NCBI RefSeq assembly: GCF_000153165.2
Contig: NC_014472.1
Coordinates: 1,361,501-1,425,500, forward strand
From: Maribacter sp. HTCC2170
GTDB taxonomy: Bacteria; Bacteroidota; Bacteroidia; Flavobacteriales; Flavobacteriaceae
Direction of reading: 5' to 3'
DNA: 64,000 nt
The first letter of the stretch is position 1. Each line of letters begins with the position of its first letter. The position numbers and the translations under genes are program-made. Below, piece after piece: positions 53,119 through 63,996 of the stretch. The notes beneath the pieces are model-generated. The model did no database searches. It saw nothing but the letters and a program-made list of their open reading frames with translations, and was not told the origin of the DNA.

Positions 53119-54675
53119 TTAATCTAGAGTAACTTTTACCAATTGCTTTTTGCTTCCTCTTTTGGCATAAAATACAATTTGGTTTTCAAGGGTATTTATC
53201 AATGGTATCGAAACCATTAGGGGTAAACGGGCATCCTTGTCATCAATCAATTTTTTGTAGCTCAAGTGTCCCTTATCATCAAGTTTAATGACGAATACAT
53301 TTCTATTTCTACTTAGTCCTTGCTTAAATAGCAGGCGGTCACCCGTTAATAGTTGCGGATTTTCAGCCGCAGTGCTTATAAAGAAATAGGTGCTCCCGTC
53401 CTTTGTATATGAGCTATACGAAGCATATGCCCCATCGCCCTGTGTTACTTCCGCTTTATTGATATTTCTTGCCCAGACCATATCTCCGGTAGCACTGAGT
53501 TTTGCGCTAACAATATCATTATGGTGATATCTTGTGACCTTAAGTCTGCCACCACTCGAATTTGCCTGTACGCTTGATGTTACAAAATACTCCTCGGCAT
53601 TAAAATGTATTGTGCCGTCGTTGGCAACATCAACATTTTTAAACACCAAGTTTTTAATCACCTTATCTTCCTCACGACCAAATTTATCCATCATGAACTG
53701 CTCCGAGAAAGGACTGTATTTTTTAGATTTTAGAACAAGTGATTTAGGATCTAGATTAAAATAAGCAAGCCCATTATATCGATTGTCCTTTCTATTTGCA
53801 TAAAACCCAACACATAACAGATCATCTCCGCTTACAATAGGAATCAAAGCCTCCGAAAACTTTCCAGGGCCATCAAAGTTCTGAATTTGAGCACCACTTT
53901 TGGAGACCTTTATTAACTCATATTGAAATTTGCGTTCAAGGGCTTGAAACCTTTTCTTTTTAAAATAAGCCTTGCCGACAATATATGCCTCGGTAAGGTC
54001 CTTAGAAAATGCTACATTCTCAAAAGCGTAGTTTTTCTCTTCAACCTCTGCAGAAAAATCGTGTTCAACTACCTTTTTCAAGCTTGAATTAAATAGATAT
54101 ATAAAATGTTTGTTCTTTTTTCCTTTCTTGAAATGGGTGCTGATAACGAAAGCATTCTTTTTATCATTAAAGAGCACGGAAGTTGTAAAGCCAGATGAAA
54201 AATTTCTGTTATAGTAATTTTTATCCAATGGATTGGAAACCTCTTTTGACTGAATGGTCAACAGTGATTCTCTAGTAAAACTCATTCCTGAAAGCGGACT
54301 CCTATGTACAGAATATTCATAGGTCAAAGCCTCATAGTCATAATCTAAAAAGATAAGATAAATTTGCCCGTTGGCGACATAGCCATCAACTAAATTAGCG
54401 TTTTTGAGTTTGTAATTATACTCATTTACCAATTGCATATTTGCATCATAATGTTCAATGAAATATCCTTTTGGTCGTAATATAACACCCGTGTAATAGG
54501 ACCTTACAAGAAAAGTTCCGCCAGTTCCATCTTCAGAAATGCTCAAAAGATTTGAGTATTTATACCTGTCGTTATATCTTTCTCCAATAGAAAAATCAAG
54601 AGGAATATCTTGTGCAGTCAATGTAAAAGATACCACAAGAAAAAGAAGTAGGGACATGCTTCTTCGTAGCTTCAT
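53119..54675 (-). CDS. Secreted hypothetical protein, possibly beta-propeller-like
   Basis: The 518-aa protein has a signal peptide (about 1-21, cleavage near LTAQ). The body is rich in short strands and polar turns with repeated patterns such as FSKDLTEAYIVGKAYFKKKRF and TGDRLLFKQG, consistent with a propeller-like all-beta protein. No family or catalytic motif was recognised. It is on the same strand 20 nt after the enoyl-CoA hydratase gene, so they may share a transcript. Confidence 0.65.
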   Translation of the reverse strand: MKLRRSMSLLLFLVVSFTLTAQDIPLDFSIGERYNDRYKYSNLLSISEDGTGGTFLVRSYYTGVILRPKGYFIEHYDANMQLVNEYNYKLKNANLVDGYVANGQIYLIFLDYDYEALTYEYSVHRSPLSGMSFTRESLLTIQSKEVSNPLDKNYYNRNFSSGFTTSVLFNDKKNAFVISTHFKKGKKNKHFIYLFNSSLKKVVEHDFSAEVEEKNYAFENVAFSKDLTEAYIVGKAYFKKKRFQALERKFQYELIKVSKSGAQIQNFDGPGKFSEALIPIVSGDDLLCVGFYANRKDNRYNGLAYFNLDPKSLVLKSKKYSPFSEQFMMDKFGREEDKVIKNLVFKNVDVANDGTIHFNAEEYFVTSSVQANSSGGRLKVTRYHHNDIVSAKLSATGDMVWARNINKAEVTQGDGAYASYSSYTKDGSTYFFISTAAENPQLLTGDRLLFKQGLSRNRNVFVIKLDDKGHLSYKKLIDDKDARLPLMVSIPLINTLENQIVFYAKRGSKKQLVKVTLD

Positions 54676-54695
54676 AGGTAGAATTTTTAAGATAC

Positions 54696-55478
54696 TTATT
54701 TACCCGGGAAATGTGCTTTTCTTTTTTCCATAAATGCTGTGGTTCCTTCCTTAAAATCGGCCGTTCCAAAGCACTTTCCAAAAGCATTAATCTCGGTAGA
54801 AAATCCGTTAACACTATTGTTAAAACATCCATTTATTGCTTTTATTGCATAGCCAATGGCAACAGACGAATTATTCGATATCTTACCAGCTAATTTTTGG
54901 CAAAATTCCAACAACCCATTTTGAGAAACTACGTGGTTAACAAGACCATAGTCCAACGCTCTTTGCGCATCGATCATATTGGCTGTCATAATCATTTCCA
55001 TTGCTCTGCCCTTACCAACTAATTGGGGTAAACGTTGGGTGCCGCCATAACCGGGAATGACGCCTAATGAAACTTCTGGTAAGCCCATTTTGGCATTATC
55101 ACTTGCAACCCTAAAGTGGCAAGCCATTGCCAACTCCAATCCCCCGCCAAGGGCAAATCCATTTATTGCTGCAATAACTGGGGTGGATAAATTTTCAACA
55201 AAGTCAAACAATATCTCTTGCCCTTTGGCAGCTAATTTTTTTCCTTCTTTGACCGAGAAATCGGCAAACTCCGAAATATCGGCGCCGGCAACAAAAGCTT
55301 TTTCACTACTACCAGTAAGAATTATGGCCAGAATATTTTTGTCTTTTTCCAATTTCGAAAAAGCCTGGTTTAATTCTTTAATAGTAACTCGATTGAGTGC
55401 ATTAAGTTTGGTTGGGCGATTTATGGTGATAGTTGCAATAGCTGCATCTTTCTCGACCAAAATGTTCTGATATTTCAT
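54696..55478 (-). CDS. Enoyl-CoA hydratase/isomerase family protein
   Basis: The 260-aa crotonase-fold enzyme has its oxyanion-hole segments in AFVAGADISEF (near residue 61) and NGFALGGGLELAMACHFR. The two glutamates expected for hydration are Glu115 and Glu135 (LPEVSLGVIPGYGGTQRLP). It probably hydrates 2-enoyl-CoA or crotonyl-CoA in beta-oxidation or amino-acid degradation. It is followed by the 518-aa secreted-protein gene and preceded by the sensor kinase gene (16-nt gap), all on the minus strand. Confidence 0.93.
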   Translation of the reverse strand: MKYQNILVEKDAAIATITINRPTKLNALNRVTIKELNQAFSKLEKDKNILAIILTGSSEKAFVAGADISEFADFSVKEGKKLAAKGQEILFDFVENLSTPVIAAINGFALGGGLELAMACHFRVASDNAKMGLPEVSLGVIPGYGGTQRLPQLVGKGRAMEMIMTANMIDAQRALDYGLVNHVVSQNGLLEFCQKLAGKISNNSSVAIGYAIKAINGCFNNSVNGFSTEINAFGKCFGTADFKEGTTAFMEKRKAHFPGK

Positions 55479-55493
55479 AAGATTAATTTTATA

Positions 55494-56957
55494 CTAGTTT
55501 TTGGACATTTGCTCTTTTGGAAAAACCACGGTAAATACCGTTCCTTTTCCTGGCTGGGAAGTGTAATCAATACTGCCATTATAAGTTTCAACAATGTTCT
55601 TTACCATACCAAGCCCCAGTCCCATTCCACTGGATTTGGTAGTGAACTTTGGCTCAAAAATCTTATCTGTATGCTCATCATCAATTCCTACACCATTGTC
55701 AGCCACTGATATCTTCACATTGTCACCCTCTGATGATACTGAAACTAAAATTCTAGGCGACTCTACTTCAGGTACTGCTTGGGTGGCATTCTTCACCAAA
55801 TTCGTTATTACCCTTATGAGTTGTGTTCTATCTAATTTTGCAATAATTTCCTCTTCATTTGAAATAAAGTGGATGTAAGGTTCATTGAATATGTCCAGTG
55901 CCAGTTTAACTATGCTAACCACATTTAAGGTTTCATTCTGCTGTGCAGGCATTTTAGCGAAATTCGAAAAGGCAGAGGCAATGCTGCTCATCGTATCTAT
56001 TTGTTGTATTAGGGTCTTGGAATATTCTGCGACCTTTGATTCTATATTTGGGTCAGCAGCATTGAACTTACGTTCAAAACTCTGTACGCTCAATCGCATA
56101 GGGGTTAATGGGTTCTTAATTTCATGAGCTACTTGTTTTGCCATTTCCCGCCAAGCCTGCTCCCTTTCGCTTCGCGCCAATTTTACTGCGCTTTGCTCCA
56201 ACTCGTCAATCATCGCATTATACGAAGTAACCAACTTCCCGATCTCAGAACCCGAATCTTCAATAAATATCTTTTTGTTGCGTTTTGTTAGGTCCGTTTT
56301 GAACATCATATCGGAAACCGTCTGTAAGGAACGAGTAATATATCTAGATATAAAATACGCAAGCCCAATCCCTATTAGTAGGATCAAGAAAAATGCCATC
56401 CCTAATCGAACCAGGAATTCCTTTAATTCCATATCATTGAAGGTAGAATCTTCGTAATAAGGTAAATTCAATATTCCTATAGGTTTAAACTTACTGTCAT
56501 TTATGTAGGTATACGCAGCCTGGTACCTGTCACCAGCGGCTGAATTCCTTTCTACATAGCGTCGAGATACACTAGACCCTAGATTATTAAGTACTTCAGC
56601 ATCCAGACAGTTTGAGTTTGCGTCAAATTCAAATCTTGGTTTGGAACTTTTTATTAATTGCCCTTCAAGGTCATAAATATTGAACGGAGTAGAAAGTACA
56701 TCTGAAATCTGATAAATATCATACTGGAAAATCAATCCTAAATTCTCTGTCGTCTGCGGATATGTTGTTCTTTTCAATGTATAAGCAACACTTTGTCGAA
56801 CTTGTTCCTCTTTACGGTCCAACCGATTGGAATGATAGTCCCTCAATTGCTCTCGAGATTGATAGATGGCCACTCCTGAAATTAATATCGAAGATATCAG
56901 CACTAGCATAACCATGCTGATTATTATTCGTGACCTAAGGGCAAGCTTATTGAACAA
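55494..56957 (-). CDS. NtrY-like sensor histidine kinase
   Basis: The 487-aa kinase has two membrane helices (about 11-32 and 172-192), with an extracytoplasmic sensor region between. A HAMP linker follows, with the HisKA-type motif AHEIKNPLTPMRLSVQSFERKF around residue 282. The HATPase_c domain has NLVKNATQAVPE, VADNGVGIDDE and KSSGMGLGLGMVKNIV. The Asn-Pro-Leu-Thr-Pro form is NtrY-like. No response regulator is adjacent, so it is an orphan here. The frame starts with TTG (MFNKLALRSR), plausible for this family; ATG at residue 15 is an alternative. Confidence 0.9.
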   Translation of the reverse strand: MFNKLALRSRIIISMVMLVLISSILISGVAIYQSREQLRDYHSNRLDRKEEQVRQSVAYTLKRTTYPQTTENLGLIFQYDIYQISDVLSTPFNIYDLEGQLIKSSKPRFEFDANSNCLDAEVLNNLGSSVSRRYVERNSAAGDRYQAAYTYINDSKFKPIGILNLPYYEDSTFNDMELKEFLVRLGMAFFLILLIGIGLAYFISRYITRSLQTVSDMMFKTDLTKRNKKIFIEDSGSEIGKLVTSYNAMIDELEQSAVKLARSEREQAWREMAKQVAHEIKNPLTPMRLSVQSFERKFNAADPNIESKVAEYSKTLIQQIDTMSSIASAFSNFAKMPAQQNETLNVVSIVKLALDIFNEPYIHFISNEEEIIAKLDRTQLIRVITNLVKNATQAVPEVESPRILVSVSSEGDNVKISVADNGVGIDDEHTDKIFEPKFTTKSSGMGLGLGMVKNIVETYNGSIDYTSQPGKGTVFTVVFPKEQMSKN

Positions 56958-57009
56958 TTTTATGGAATTTGAAGTTTAAAGATAGCAAATATCAAGCCAA
57001 GAAGATTGC

Positions 57010-57561
57010 CTATGCATTTGGATTCTTTTGTTGGGTTCGCCTGTACAATCTTATTCCCAACATCAACAAAACACCCAAAACGACAATGCCGATAACACCG
57101 AAAATCCAATTGAACGTGCCTTTGAGTATTACAAGGAAAACAACGGCGAACAAAATCAAAGTAGCACCCTCATTCCAAATCCTCATAAACCGCGATGTGT
57201 ACTTAATCTCATCTCGCTGCAATTGCTTATAAATCTGATGACACTTTAGATGGTATATGAAAAGTAAAAGCACAAATCCTAACTTTATAAGCATCCAAGG
57301 CATTTTTAAAAAACCAGGCATTAACACCAATAACCAAATGGCAAAAATCGTACACAAAATTGCTGAGGGCCAAGTAATTATGTTCCATAGCCTTTTGGTC
57401 ATCAATTTTAGTTGAGTCGTTAAAATTTCTTTCTCTGGAGATGATTTTTCCGATGCTTCAATATGATAAATGAAAAGTCTCGGAATATAAAACAAGCCCG
57501 CAAACCAGGTAACAACAAAAATGAGATGCAATGCTTTTATATAGTTGTAGTATTCTGACAT
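57010..57561 (-). CDS. hemJ: HemJ-type protoporphyrinogen IX oxidase (CopD/UPF0093 family)
   Basis: The 183-aa four-helix membrane protein begins YYNYIKALHLIFVVTWFAGLFYIPRLFIYH, the HemJ signature, with conserved His12 and Arg/Lys residues. The LMTKRLWNIITWPSAIL region completes the match. HemJ oxidises protoporphyrinogen to protoporphyrin IX in heme synthesis. The family is sometimes named CopD. It is monocistronic, 52 nt downstream of the sensor kinase start, in the same orientation. Confidence 0.9.
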   Translation of the reverse strand: MSEYYNYIKALHLIFVVTWFAGLFYIPRLFIYHIEASEKSSPEKEILTTQLKLMTKRLWNIITWPSAILCTIFAIWLLVLMPGFLKMPWMLIKLGFVLLLFIYHLKCHQIYKQLQRDEIKYTSRFMRIWNEGATLILFAVVFLVILKGTFNWIFGVIGIVVLGVLLMLGIRLYRRTQQKNPNA

Positions 57562-57764
57562 TTGAGTTGTAACGCGTTATGAATTGGAAATAACGTAAAA
57601 ATTAACTTCCTAAAGTTCAAAAATAAGAAGATTGTATGAAGTCTTGGAAGAGCCATTGACTAAATTATAATACTTTTACCCAATAATGAATCTTTACAAT
57701 CTATTGTTTAGATTATTGTCAACCCATACCAACATTTTAAATTGCAATAGCATTGCCCTCAATT

Positions 57765-58664
57765 ATGTCCGACATCAATAAAAAACTTCAAAAAAAATAC
57801 GAAGATTTAGGAGAAAATCACGAAACCTATTTGGAAGGACTTTTACAGGCCAAACCTATTAATTATTGGGATTATATTGAGGTTGACACTTTGCTATCAC
57901 TCCAAAAGCCGCGGACTTATTTTAAAGATGAATCTATCTTCATCATGTACCATCAGATTACTGAACTCACGTTAAAAATGATGGTGCATGAAGCGGAACA
58001 AATCGTAGAAGAAGAAAACATTACTGAAGAATTCATACAAACCAAAGTAAGTAGAATGAATCGGTATACTAAAATGCTGATCACTTCCTTCTCCATTATG
58101 AAAGATGGTATGAATTACGATGATTATAATACGTTCAGAACAACCTTAACTCCAGCCAGTGGGTTTCAAAGCGCACAGTTCAGATATCTTGAACTTCATT
58201 GTACCCCTCTTAAAAACTTAATAAACACCTCTGGCAAAAAGAGATTGCCCGACAATCCTACTGTAACAGATTATTTTGAAAACTTATATTGGAAAGATGC
58301 CGGGTATAATCGTAAAACAGGAGAAAAGAGCTTAACACTTATTGAATTTGAAAAGAGATATTTGGACAAGTTTAAAGGATTGGCAAAAAAAGTTGAAGGA
58401 AATACCATCGCGGATAAGATTTTAACCTTTTCCCCTATTTCTGAAGACCTTAAAGAAACACTTAGATCTTTTGATGAGCTGTACAATATAAATTGGCCAA
58501 TGACCCACCTAAATACAGCCAAGCACTACTTAAGTAAGAAAGGAGAACAGAAAGAAGCTACTGGTGGTTCTGATTGGGCCAAATACCTTCATCCAAAATA
58601 CCAGCAGCGTAAATTTTTTCCAACCCTATGGTCCAAGGCTGAAAAAGAGAATTGGGGAATATAA
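57765..58664 (+). CDS. kynA: Tryptophan 2,3-dioxygenase family protein
   Basis: The 299-aa heme dioxygenase family protein begins MSDINKKLQKKYEDLG, with HETYLEGLLQ, and has MYHQITELTLKMMVHEAEQIV near residue 67. The FRTTLTPASGFQSAQFRYLE region and the C-terminal LNTAKHYLSKKGEQKEATGGSDWAKYL carry the expected active-site and heme-binding residues. It opens the indole ring of tryptophan as first step of the kynurenine pathway. The reading frame opens at a TTG 4 codons earlier, but this ATG is preferred. It is convergent with the BNR-protein gene, with 6 nt between stops. Confidence 0.88.
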   Translation: MSDINKKLQKKYEDLGENHETYLEGLLQAKPINYWDYIEVDTLLSLQKPRTYFKDESIFIMYHQITELTLKMMVHEAEQIVEEENITEEFIQTKVSRMNRYTKMLITSFSIMKDGMNYDDYNTFRTTLTPASGFQSAQFRYLELHCTPLKNLINTSGKKRLPDNPTVTDYFENLYWKDAGYNRKTGEKSLTLIEFEKRYLDKFKGLAKKVEGNTIADKILTFSPISEDLKETLRSFDELYNINWPMTHLNTAKHYLSKKGEQKEATGGSDWAKYLHPKYQQRKFFPTLWSKAEKENWGI

Positions 58665-58670
58665 GCGGTT

Positions 58671-61600
58671 TTATAATCTAATTGCCCCTATTCCAGATTC
58701 CCATAGCTTTTTATTAAACTCAGGGATAGCCTTATTCATTAATCGCTCTGCTTCTGTATTAAGTGTTTTCCACTGGGCATCCAATTCGTTCTTACGGTCC
58801 TTTGAGGATTGATTCACTCTTGGAATACTGCTGTTCGTAGCATCAATCAAAAACAAATACTCAGCCGTGAATTTGTTCGGAAAGTTCTCAACATCATCAT
58901 AGGCTTTCGACTTACGTTGAACCATGTCTTTGTCCCAAGCATCCAATTGTTTCAGAAGTTCATTGCCTTCATTTTTCAATGCTTCATCCCCAATATCCTT
59001 TATTACTGATTTTAGCTGTTTTTGAGCTTTATACAATCCATTTAACCTGTTATGCATTGTGGTCAATTTCTTTTCCATTTCAGTCATAAAATCATCATAT
59101 GCATCATATTGCCCAGTTTTAGTTTGATAAGTAGGAACTTCAACAATGGTGCCTGCAGTAGTTGCAATCTTATCATTCACTTTTAACTTAAGGGCATAAT
59201 TGCCAGGGGGTACAGTATGCCCACTAAAACGAGATTCTATATAAACATTGGGAATTCCGGGTAAGAGGGATGTTTTCATATCCCAGACAAAACGATTCAA
59301 CCCCTCTTTTTTAGATAACAATGGCGCTTGCGACGGCCCACCTCCATTAAATCTAGGAGTTTCAATATCTCTTTTAGAACTAAAACTTCGTACCAGAACG
59401 CCTTTTGAATTTATGATATCCAAAGAAATATGAGTAGAATCAGAAAGCTTGGGTAACTCATAGTACATAACCATCCCATTGGCAGGGTTTACACCATTGA
59501 AAGGGTTAGTTCCCTTGAATTTATCTGAATTTCTACTTAATGGGCTTCGCCATGAACCGTTTAACGCATCATTGGGTCTATGAATTTTCAATTCTTTATT
59601 TAAAGGTTCATATTGCTCCAAGACACTCAAATCATCCAAAATCCAAAATGAACGGCCAGAAGTTGCCACGACCAAATTTCCTTTATGCACCTTTAAGTCA
59701 GTGATTGGAGTTTTAGGAAGGTTCAATTGAAAAGACTCCCAATTCTTACCGCCATTCCACGAAACATAAACTCCTTTTTCTGTACCTGCATATAGCAAGT
59801 CTTGTCGATTCTGATCTTCCCTCACAACTCTGGTAAATGCTCCGTTCGGAATCCCTGAACTTATATTGGTCCAACTCACTCCATAGTCAGTGGTCTTATA
59901 AATAGCTGGAGTATGATCATTGAATTTATATCTGGTAGCGGCAATATAGGCCGTCGCAGGATCGTGCGGTGATACTTCAATCGCATTGACCAGGCATTCT
60001 TTCAATCCTTTCGGAGTCACATTTTGCCAAGTAGATGCATTGTCCCTTGAAATGTGAACAAAACCATCATCACTACCTGTCCAGAACACTCCTTTTTCAT
60101 GGGGAGATTCAATCATATAAGCGATTGTCCCGTAATTCTCAGCACCAACCGCTTCATTAGTATACGGTCCTCCACCATTACCTTGTTTATCATCCATATT
60201 ACGTGTTAAGTCTGGTGACACTTCTTCCCAAGTAACTCCCATATCCTTTGTTCTAAGAACCAATTGGGCACAATGGTAAAATGTATTGGGTTCGTGCTGT
60301 GACTTAATAATCGGAGCATTCCAATTATAGAGGTATTTCATGTTTCGTGCTTCGCGCCCTAAATATTGAATAGGAGCGGCCATTATTTGGGTAGAGGCTT
60401 TTGAATCCATGTCTAAGGCTTCAATGGTCCCCAAATAACTTCCTCCTAAAACATACCTGGGATTATCTGGATCAAAGGCCAAAAAGGCGCTTTCACCCCC
60501 CGCGGCATAAGTCCAATCCTGTTCTGTAATGCCACCTCTTCCTAAAGAAAGACTAGCAATGCGAACTGAAGTGTTATCCTGTTGTCCTCCATAAATATTA
60601 TATGGAAATAGGTTGTCAACGCTAATTCTATAAAACTGGGCGGTTGGCATAATATCTTGCGAAGACCAAGTTTTGCCATAATTAAAACTAATGGCAGCAC
60701 CACCGTCATTAGCAATCACCATATTGTTTGAATTATCAGGATTTATCCATAAATCATGGAAATCACCATGTGTTCCTGACAATCGCTCCCAAGTTTTACC
60801 CCCATCAATAGAACGTAAGGCAGGAGCACTCATTACGTAGACGGTGTTTTCATTGTTTGGGTCGGTAAATACTTCTGTATAATACCAAGCCCGTTGTGTT
60901 AAGCGATTATCCCCACTAACCAAACTCCAACTTTTTCCTGCATTATTTGACACAAACAAACCGCCTTTATCTTGGTTGGAATCACTTTCAATTAAGGCAT
61001 ATACTTTATTGGAATTAGCCGGACTTACAGAAATTGCCATCTTTCCTTTTTCCTTTGGAAGACCTTTTTCAATCTTGAACCAATTATCTCCACCATTAGT
61101 CGATTTATAAACACCACTACCTTCTCCACCACTAATTACTATATTAGGTTTACGTTGATGCTCCCACATAGTTGCATACATTACTTCCGGATAGTTTGCA
61201 TCCATAGTTAATTCTGAACAACCAGTTAATTTATTAACAAATAAAACCTTTTTCCAATGTTCTCCGCCATCTGTAGACTTGTATATTCCGCGCTCTTTAT
61301 TTGGCCCGTAAAGTGCACCTTGAGCAGCAACATATACGATATCAGGATTGGTTGGATGAATTATTATACGGGAAATATGTTGGGTTGCTGCCAACCCCAT
61401 TTTTTTCCAAGTCTTCCCAGCGTCTGTAGATTTATACACTCCGTCCCCATAAGAAGTCATAACACCCCTAGGAGCATGTTCTCCCATACCACAATACAAA
61501 ATATTTGGGTTTGAAGCTGATGCCGCAATTGCTCCAACAGACCCTAATTCAAAAAAACCATCAGAAATATTTTCCCATCGTTGACCTGCATCCGAAGTCT

Positions 61601-61793
61601 TCCATAATCCGCCACCAGTAGTTCCCATATAATAAGTCAATGGGTCGCCAATTACTCCAGTAGCCATAACTGACCTACCCCCTCTAAACGGACCAATATT
61701 CCGATATTTTAAAGGTTTAAAATAAGTATCGGCTGTTTGAGTAAACGCAGATGTAGCTGTAAAAGTTAAAAATAGAAGAACAAGTTTTTTCAT
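58671..61793 (-). CDS. Large secreted BNR/VPS10-type beta-propeller protein
   Basis: The protein of about 1040 aa has a signal peptide ([19 protein letters not shown]). About ten Asp-box motifs are visible: [71 protein letters not shown] and SWNGGKNW. They indicate two beta-propellers of the sortilin/VPS10 type. A C-terminal beta domain and helical tail with many charged residues follow. It may be a glycosidase-like or scaffold protein; no catalytic residues are identifiable. The start at 61793 (signal-like MKK) is preferred over the frame start at 61838, which overlaps the sulfatase gene. It lies 17 nt downstream of the sulfatase gene. Confidence 0.88.
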   Translation of the reverse strand: MKKLVLLFLTFTATSAFTQTADTYFKPLKYRNIGPFRGGRSVMATGVIGDPLTYYMGTTGGGLWKTSDAGQRWENISDGFFELGSVGAIAASASNPNILYCGMGEHAPRGVMTSYGDGVYKSTDAGKTWKKMGLAATQHISRIIIHPTNPDIVYVAAQGALYGPNKERGIYKSTDGGEHWKKVLFVNKLTGCSELTMDANYPEVMYATMWEHQRKPNIVISGGEGSGVYKSTNGGDNWFKIEKGLPKEKGKMAISVSPANSNKVYALIESDSNQDKGGLFVSNNAGKSWSLVSGDNRLTQRAWYYTEVFTDPNNENTVYVMSAPALRSIDGGKTWERLSGTHGDFHDLWINPDNSNNMVIANDGGAAISFNYGKTWSSQDIMPTAQFYRISVDNLFPYNIYGGQQDNTSVRIASLSLGRGGITEQDWTYAAGGESAFLAFDPDNPRYVLGGSYLGTIEALDMDSKASTQIMAAPIQYLGREARNMKYLYNWNAPIIKSQHEPNTFYHCAQLVLRTKDMGVTWEEVSPDLTRNMDDKQGNGGGPYTNEAVGAENYGTIAYMIESPHEKGVFWTGSDDGFVHISRDNASTWQNVTPKGLKECLVNAIEVSPHDPATAYIAATRYKFNDHTPAIYKTTDYGVSWTNISSGIPNGAFTRVVREDQNRQDLLYAGTEKGVYVSWNGGKNWESFQLNLPKTPITDLKVHKGNLVVATSGRSFWILDDLSVLEQYEPLNKELKIHRPNDALNGSWRSPLSRNSDKFKGTNPFNGVNPANGMVMYYELPKLSDSTHISLDIINSKGVLVRSFSSKRDIETPRFNGGGPSQAPLLSKKEGLNRFVWDMKTSLLPGIPNVYIESRFSGHTVPPGNYALKLKVNDKIATTAGTIVEVPTYQTKTGQYDAYDDFMTEMEKKLTTMHNRLNGLYKAQKQLKSVIKDIGDEALKNEGNELLKQLDAWDKDMVQRKSKAYDDVENFPNKFTAEYLFLIDATNSSIPRVNQSSKDRKNELDAQWKTLNTEAERLMNKAIPEFNKKLWESGIGAIRL

Positions 61794-61810
61794 TGTATAG
61801 GGAGTTGGTT

Positions 61811-63580
61811 CTAGTTTAATTTTTGAATTTCTACCCAAAATGGGAGTATTTTTTTATTGCCCAGCTTGTAAAAAGGAACTAAGTCACAATTCATCTTAGG
61901 TAAAGAGACATTAACCATTTCAATAATCTCAGTGTGGTCAAGCGTATTTTTCATTTGATTGATTCTTGCTCCTGTTTCAAGGTACATTTTACCTCCTTTG
62001 GGTACCGGTTTAATGAATCTGAACTTTATATTATAATAGCCTTCTTCGATTGCAACATTCCATTTACCATAAATCTCTTCTTGGTCCCAGATACCTCGCT
62101 CACCACCAGCATCGTTCCTATTGAGAAAAACCGGATTTTCAAACTCTGTACCGATTTTGATTTTTGGCTGTTCAATTATGTTTTCGGATGCTATTAACTC
62201 ATTGAACCTTAAATCCAATTCATTTCTTAATGAAGCTGCAATTTCATTATTGTCAGCAACCAAATTATGTTGTTCGTAAGGGTCATCCTTAAGATTGAAC
62301 AATTCAAAATCATTGAGTTGAGCATTATAATCCGTGTGCCCAACCAGCTTATAGGGTCCTTTTTGCAATGCCATATTTTGATACAATTCAGGGTAGCGTC
62401 GAGTCCAATAAAAGAATAAGGACCTGTCTTGCCACTCAGCTTCTTTTCCGTCAAAAAGAGCCGTGAAACTTTTACCATCAATCTTTCGATTTTCAGGTAA
62501 CTTAACATCGCAAATTTCTGAAAGGGTAGGAAGAACATCAATATGCGCCGTGGTGGTTTCTACATCTTGATTTCCTTGCCACTTTGAGGGATATCTTAAG
62601 TAAAAAGGAACTCGCACACCGCCTCTGTAAACACTGCCCTTTCTTCCTCGCATACCTGCCACATATCTTACCTGCTGCGGTCCATTGTCAGTCATAAAGA
62701 CAACTAACGTATTCTCGGCAATCTTGAGGTCATCAAGCTTACGCATCAACTTACCAATATTATCATCGATATTGGAAACCATGGCATATACCTTTCGGGC
62801 ATCTTCTTTGTTCTTCTTGGTCATTTCTACAAACGGCCTGGAATCATCCTCAAAACCAGAAGAAGGGTCTATGTCTTTATACTGTTGATAATACTTGTCC
62901 GGAACCTGAAGCGGCGTATGCGGGGCGTTAAAAGAAAGGTAACAGAAAAAAGGCTGATCATGATTCTTTTCAATAAAATCTATGGCATTTTCTGCAAATA
63001 TATCACTGCAATAACCCTCATATGATTCCCGCTCACCATTGTGCCATAATACTGGGTCAAAATAACTTCGTTCTTTTTGAAAATAAGTTGTAAAATCACC
63101 TACCTGTCCCATTCCGCCTGAAAGGTGAATCAATGATTCATCAAATCCTTGGTCATTGGGACGTGAGGGATAATTGTCACCTAAATGCCATTTGCCAAAA
63201 ACTCCTGTTTTATAATTGGCCTGCTTAAGCATTTCTGCTATTGTGACTTCGTTGGACGCCATTATTGCCCCACCATTGTATGTGTCCCTAATTCCTGTTC
63301 TGAGCGAATATCTCCCCGTCATTAAACTCGCCCTTGTAGGGGCGCAAACAGGTGAAACATAAAAGTTGTTCATACGAATACTTTCACTTGCAAAAGAATC
63401 AATGTTTGGGGTTTTTACATGTGGATTCCCTGTATAACCTAAATCACCATACCCTTGATCATCTGTTATGATGATGATGACATTAGGTCGTTTATTTTCT
63501 TGAGATAAGCTCACCAGGGGATAAAGGAACATCAATGAAGACGTCCAAAAAATAGTAAATAAAAACCTTTTGCTTTTCAT
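61811..63580 (-). CDS. Secreted arylsulfatase-type sulfatase
   Basis: The 589-aa type I sulfatase has a signal peptide (about 1-27). The formylglycine-forming motif is [12 protein letters not shown] with Cys79, the residue that is converted to FGly. Metal-binding Asp40-Asp41 lie in [16 protein letters not shown], and the [12 protein letters not shown] and FMTDNGPQ segments complete the site. A C-terminal beta domain ends the protein. It hydrolyses sulfate esters, probably on algal or host glycans, and requires a maturase not in this window. It is first gene of the operon with the BNR protein. Confidence 0.93.
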   Translation of the reverse strand: MKSKRFLFTIFWTSSLMFLYPLVSLSQENKRPNVIIIITDDQGYGDLGYTGNPHVKTPNIDSFASESIRMNNFYVSPVCAPTRASLMTGRYSLRTGIRDTYNGGAIMASNEVTIAEMLKQANYKTGVFGKWHLGDNYPSRPNDQGFDESLIHLSGGMGQVGDFTTYFQKERSYFDPVLWHNGERESYEGYCSDIFAENAIDFIEKNHDQPFFCYLSFNAPHTPLQVPDKYYQQYKDIDPSSGFEDDSRPFVEMTKKNKEDARKVYAMVSNIDDNIGKLMRKLDDLKIAENTLVVFMTDNGPQQVRYVAGMRGRKGSVYRGGVRVPFYLRYPSKWQGNQDVETTTAHIDVLPTLSEICDVKLPENRKIDGKSFTALFDGKEAEWQDRSLFFYWTRRYPELYQNMALQKGPYKLVGHTDYNAQLNDFELFNLKDDPYEQHNLVADNNEIAASLRNELDLRFNELIASENIIEQPKIKIGTEFENPVFLNRNDAGGERGIWDQEEIYGKWNVAIEEGYYNIKFRFIKPVPKGGKMYLETGARINQMKNTLDHTEIIEMVNVSLPKMNCDLVPFYKLGNKKILPFWVEIQKLN

Positions 63581-63603
63581 ATTTGTAACTCTATGTTCAA
63601 AGG

Positions 63604-63627
63604 TCTCGACTCCGCTCGACCAGACAG
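63604..63627. repeat. Left inverted repeat of the GIY-YIG unit
   Basis: TCTCGACTCCGCTCGA (63604-63619) is the exact reverse complement of 63981-63996. The shared GACAG follows three unmatched bases later (63623-63627). The repeat can itself fold as a short hairpin through its TCGA ends. Confidence 0.75.
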
Positions 63628-63630
63628 GAA

Positions 63631-63948
63631 TTAATGCTCACTTTTGTTTTTAAAGTGACTTTTATTTTTACATTCAGCCAACAATGGAGGAAGGTCATAT
63701 TTCCCTTCCGCCAAAGCCAACTTCTTTTTTCTACTCCACTTTTTAATTTTCTTTTCAAAATATTCAGCTTGAACAAACTGCATGAATTCTTGATGAAAAA
63801 TTAAATCTACTGGCCTTCGTTTTGCAGTGTATGAATTATCATTAATTCCAACATTATGTTCTTTTAATCTACGTTCTAAATTATTAGTGAGTCCTGTATA
63901 AATAGAATCATCCGAACATCTTACCATATACACATAATAAAACTTCAA
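63631..63948 (-). CDS. GIY-YIG nuclease family protein (UPF0213-like)
   Basis: The 105-aa nuclease has the YVY...YTG catalytic pattern (residues about 5-19: YVYMVRCSDDSIYTG), Arg in NNLERRLKEHN and Glu in AEYFEKKIKKWSRKKK. The family comprises small, single-domain putative endonucleases common in Bacteroidota; physiological role is unknown. The start is a TTG, because the later ATG would break the YVYM motif and the frame closes 7 codons upstream. The gene is bracketed by two perfect 16-bp inverted repeats, so it could be part of a repeat-associated mobile unit. Confidence 0.88.
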   Translation of the reverse strand: MKFYYVYMVRCSDDSIYTGLTNNLERRLKEHNVGINDNSYTAKRRPVDLIFHQEFMQFVQAEYFEKKIKKWSRKKKLALAEGKYDLPPLLAECKNKSHFKNKSEH

Positions 63949-63972
63949 TTTGGTGTTTGATTTATTAAACTA

Positions 63973-63996
63973 CTGTCACTTCGAGCGGAGTCGAGA
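63973..63996. repeat. Right inverted repeat of the GIY-YIG unit
   Basis: TCGAGCGGAGTCGAGA (63981-63996) is the exact inverse of the left copy, preceded by the matching CTGTC (63973-63977). It extends toward the window edge, and a wider element may continue past it. Confidence 0.75.

Noticed and set aside
57753-57764. TTG start for the tryptophan dioxygenase
   Set aside because: The ATG at 57765 is four codons later, and the extra residues add nothing to the domain.
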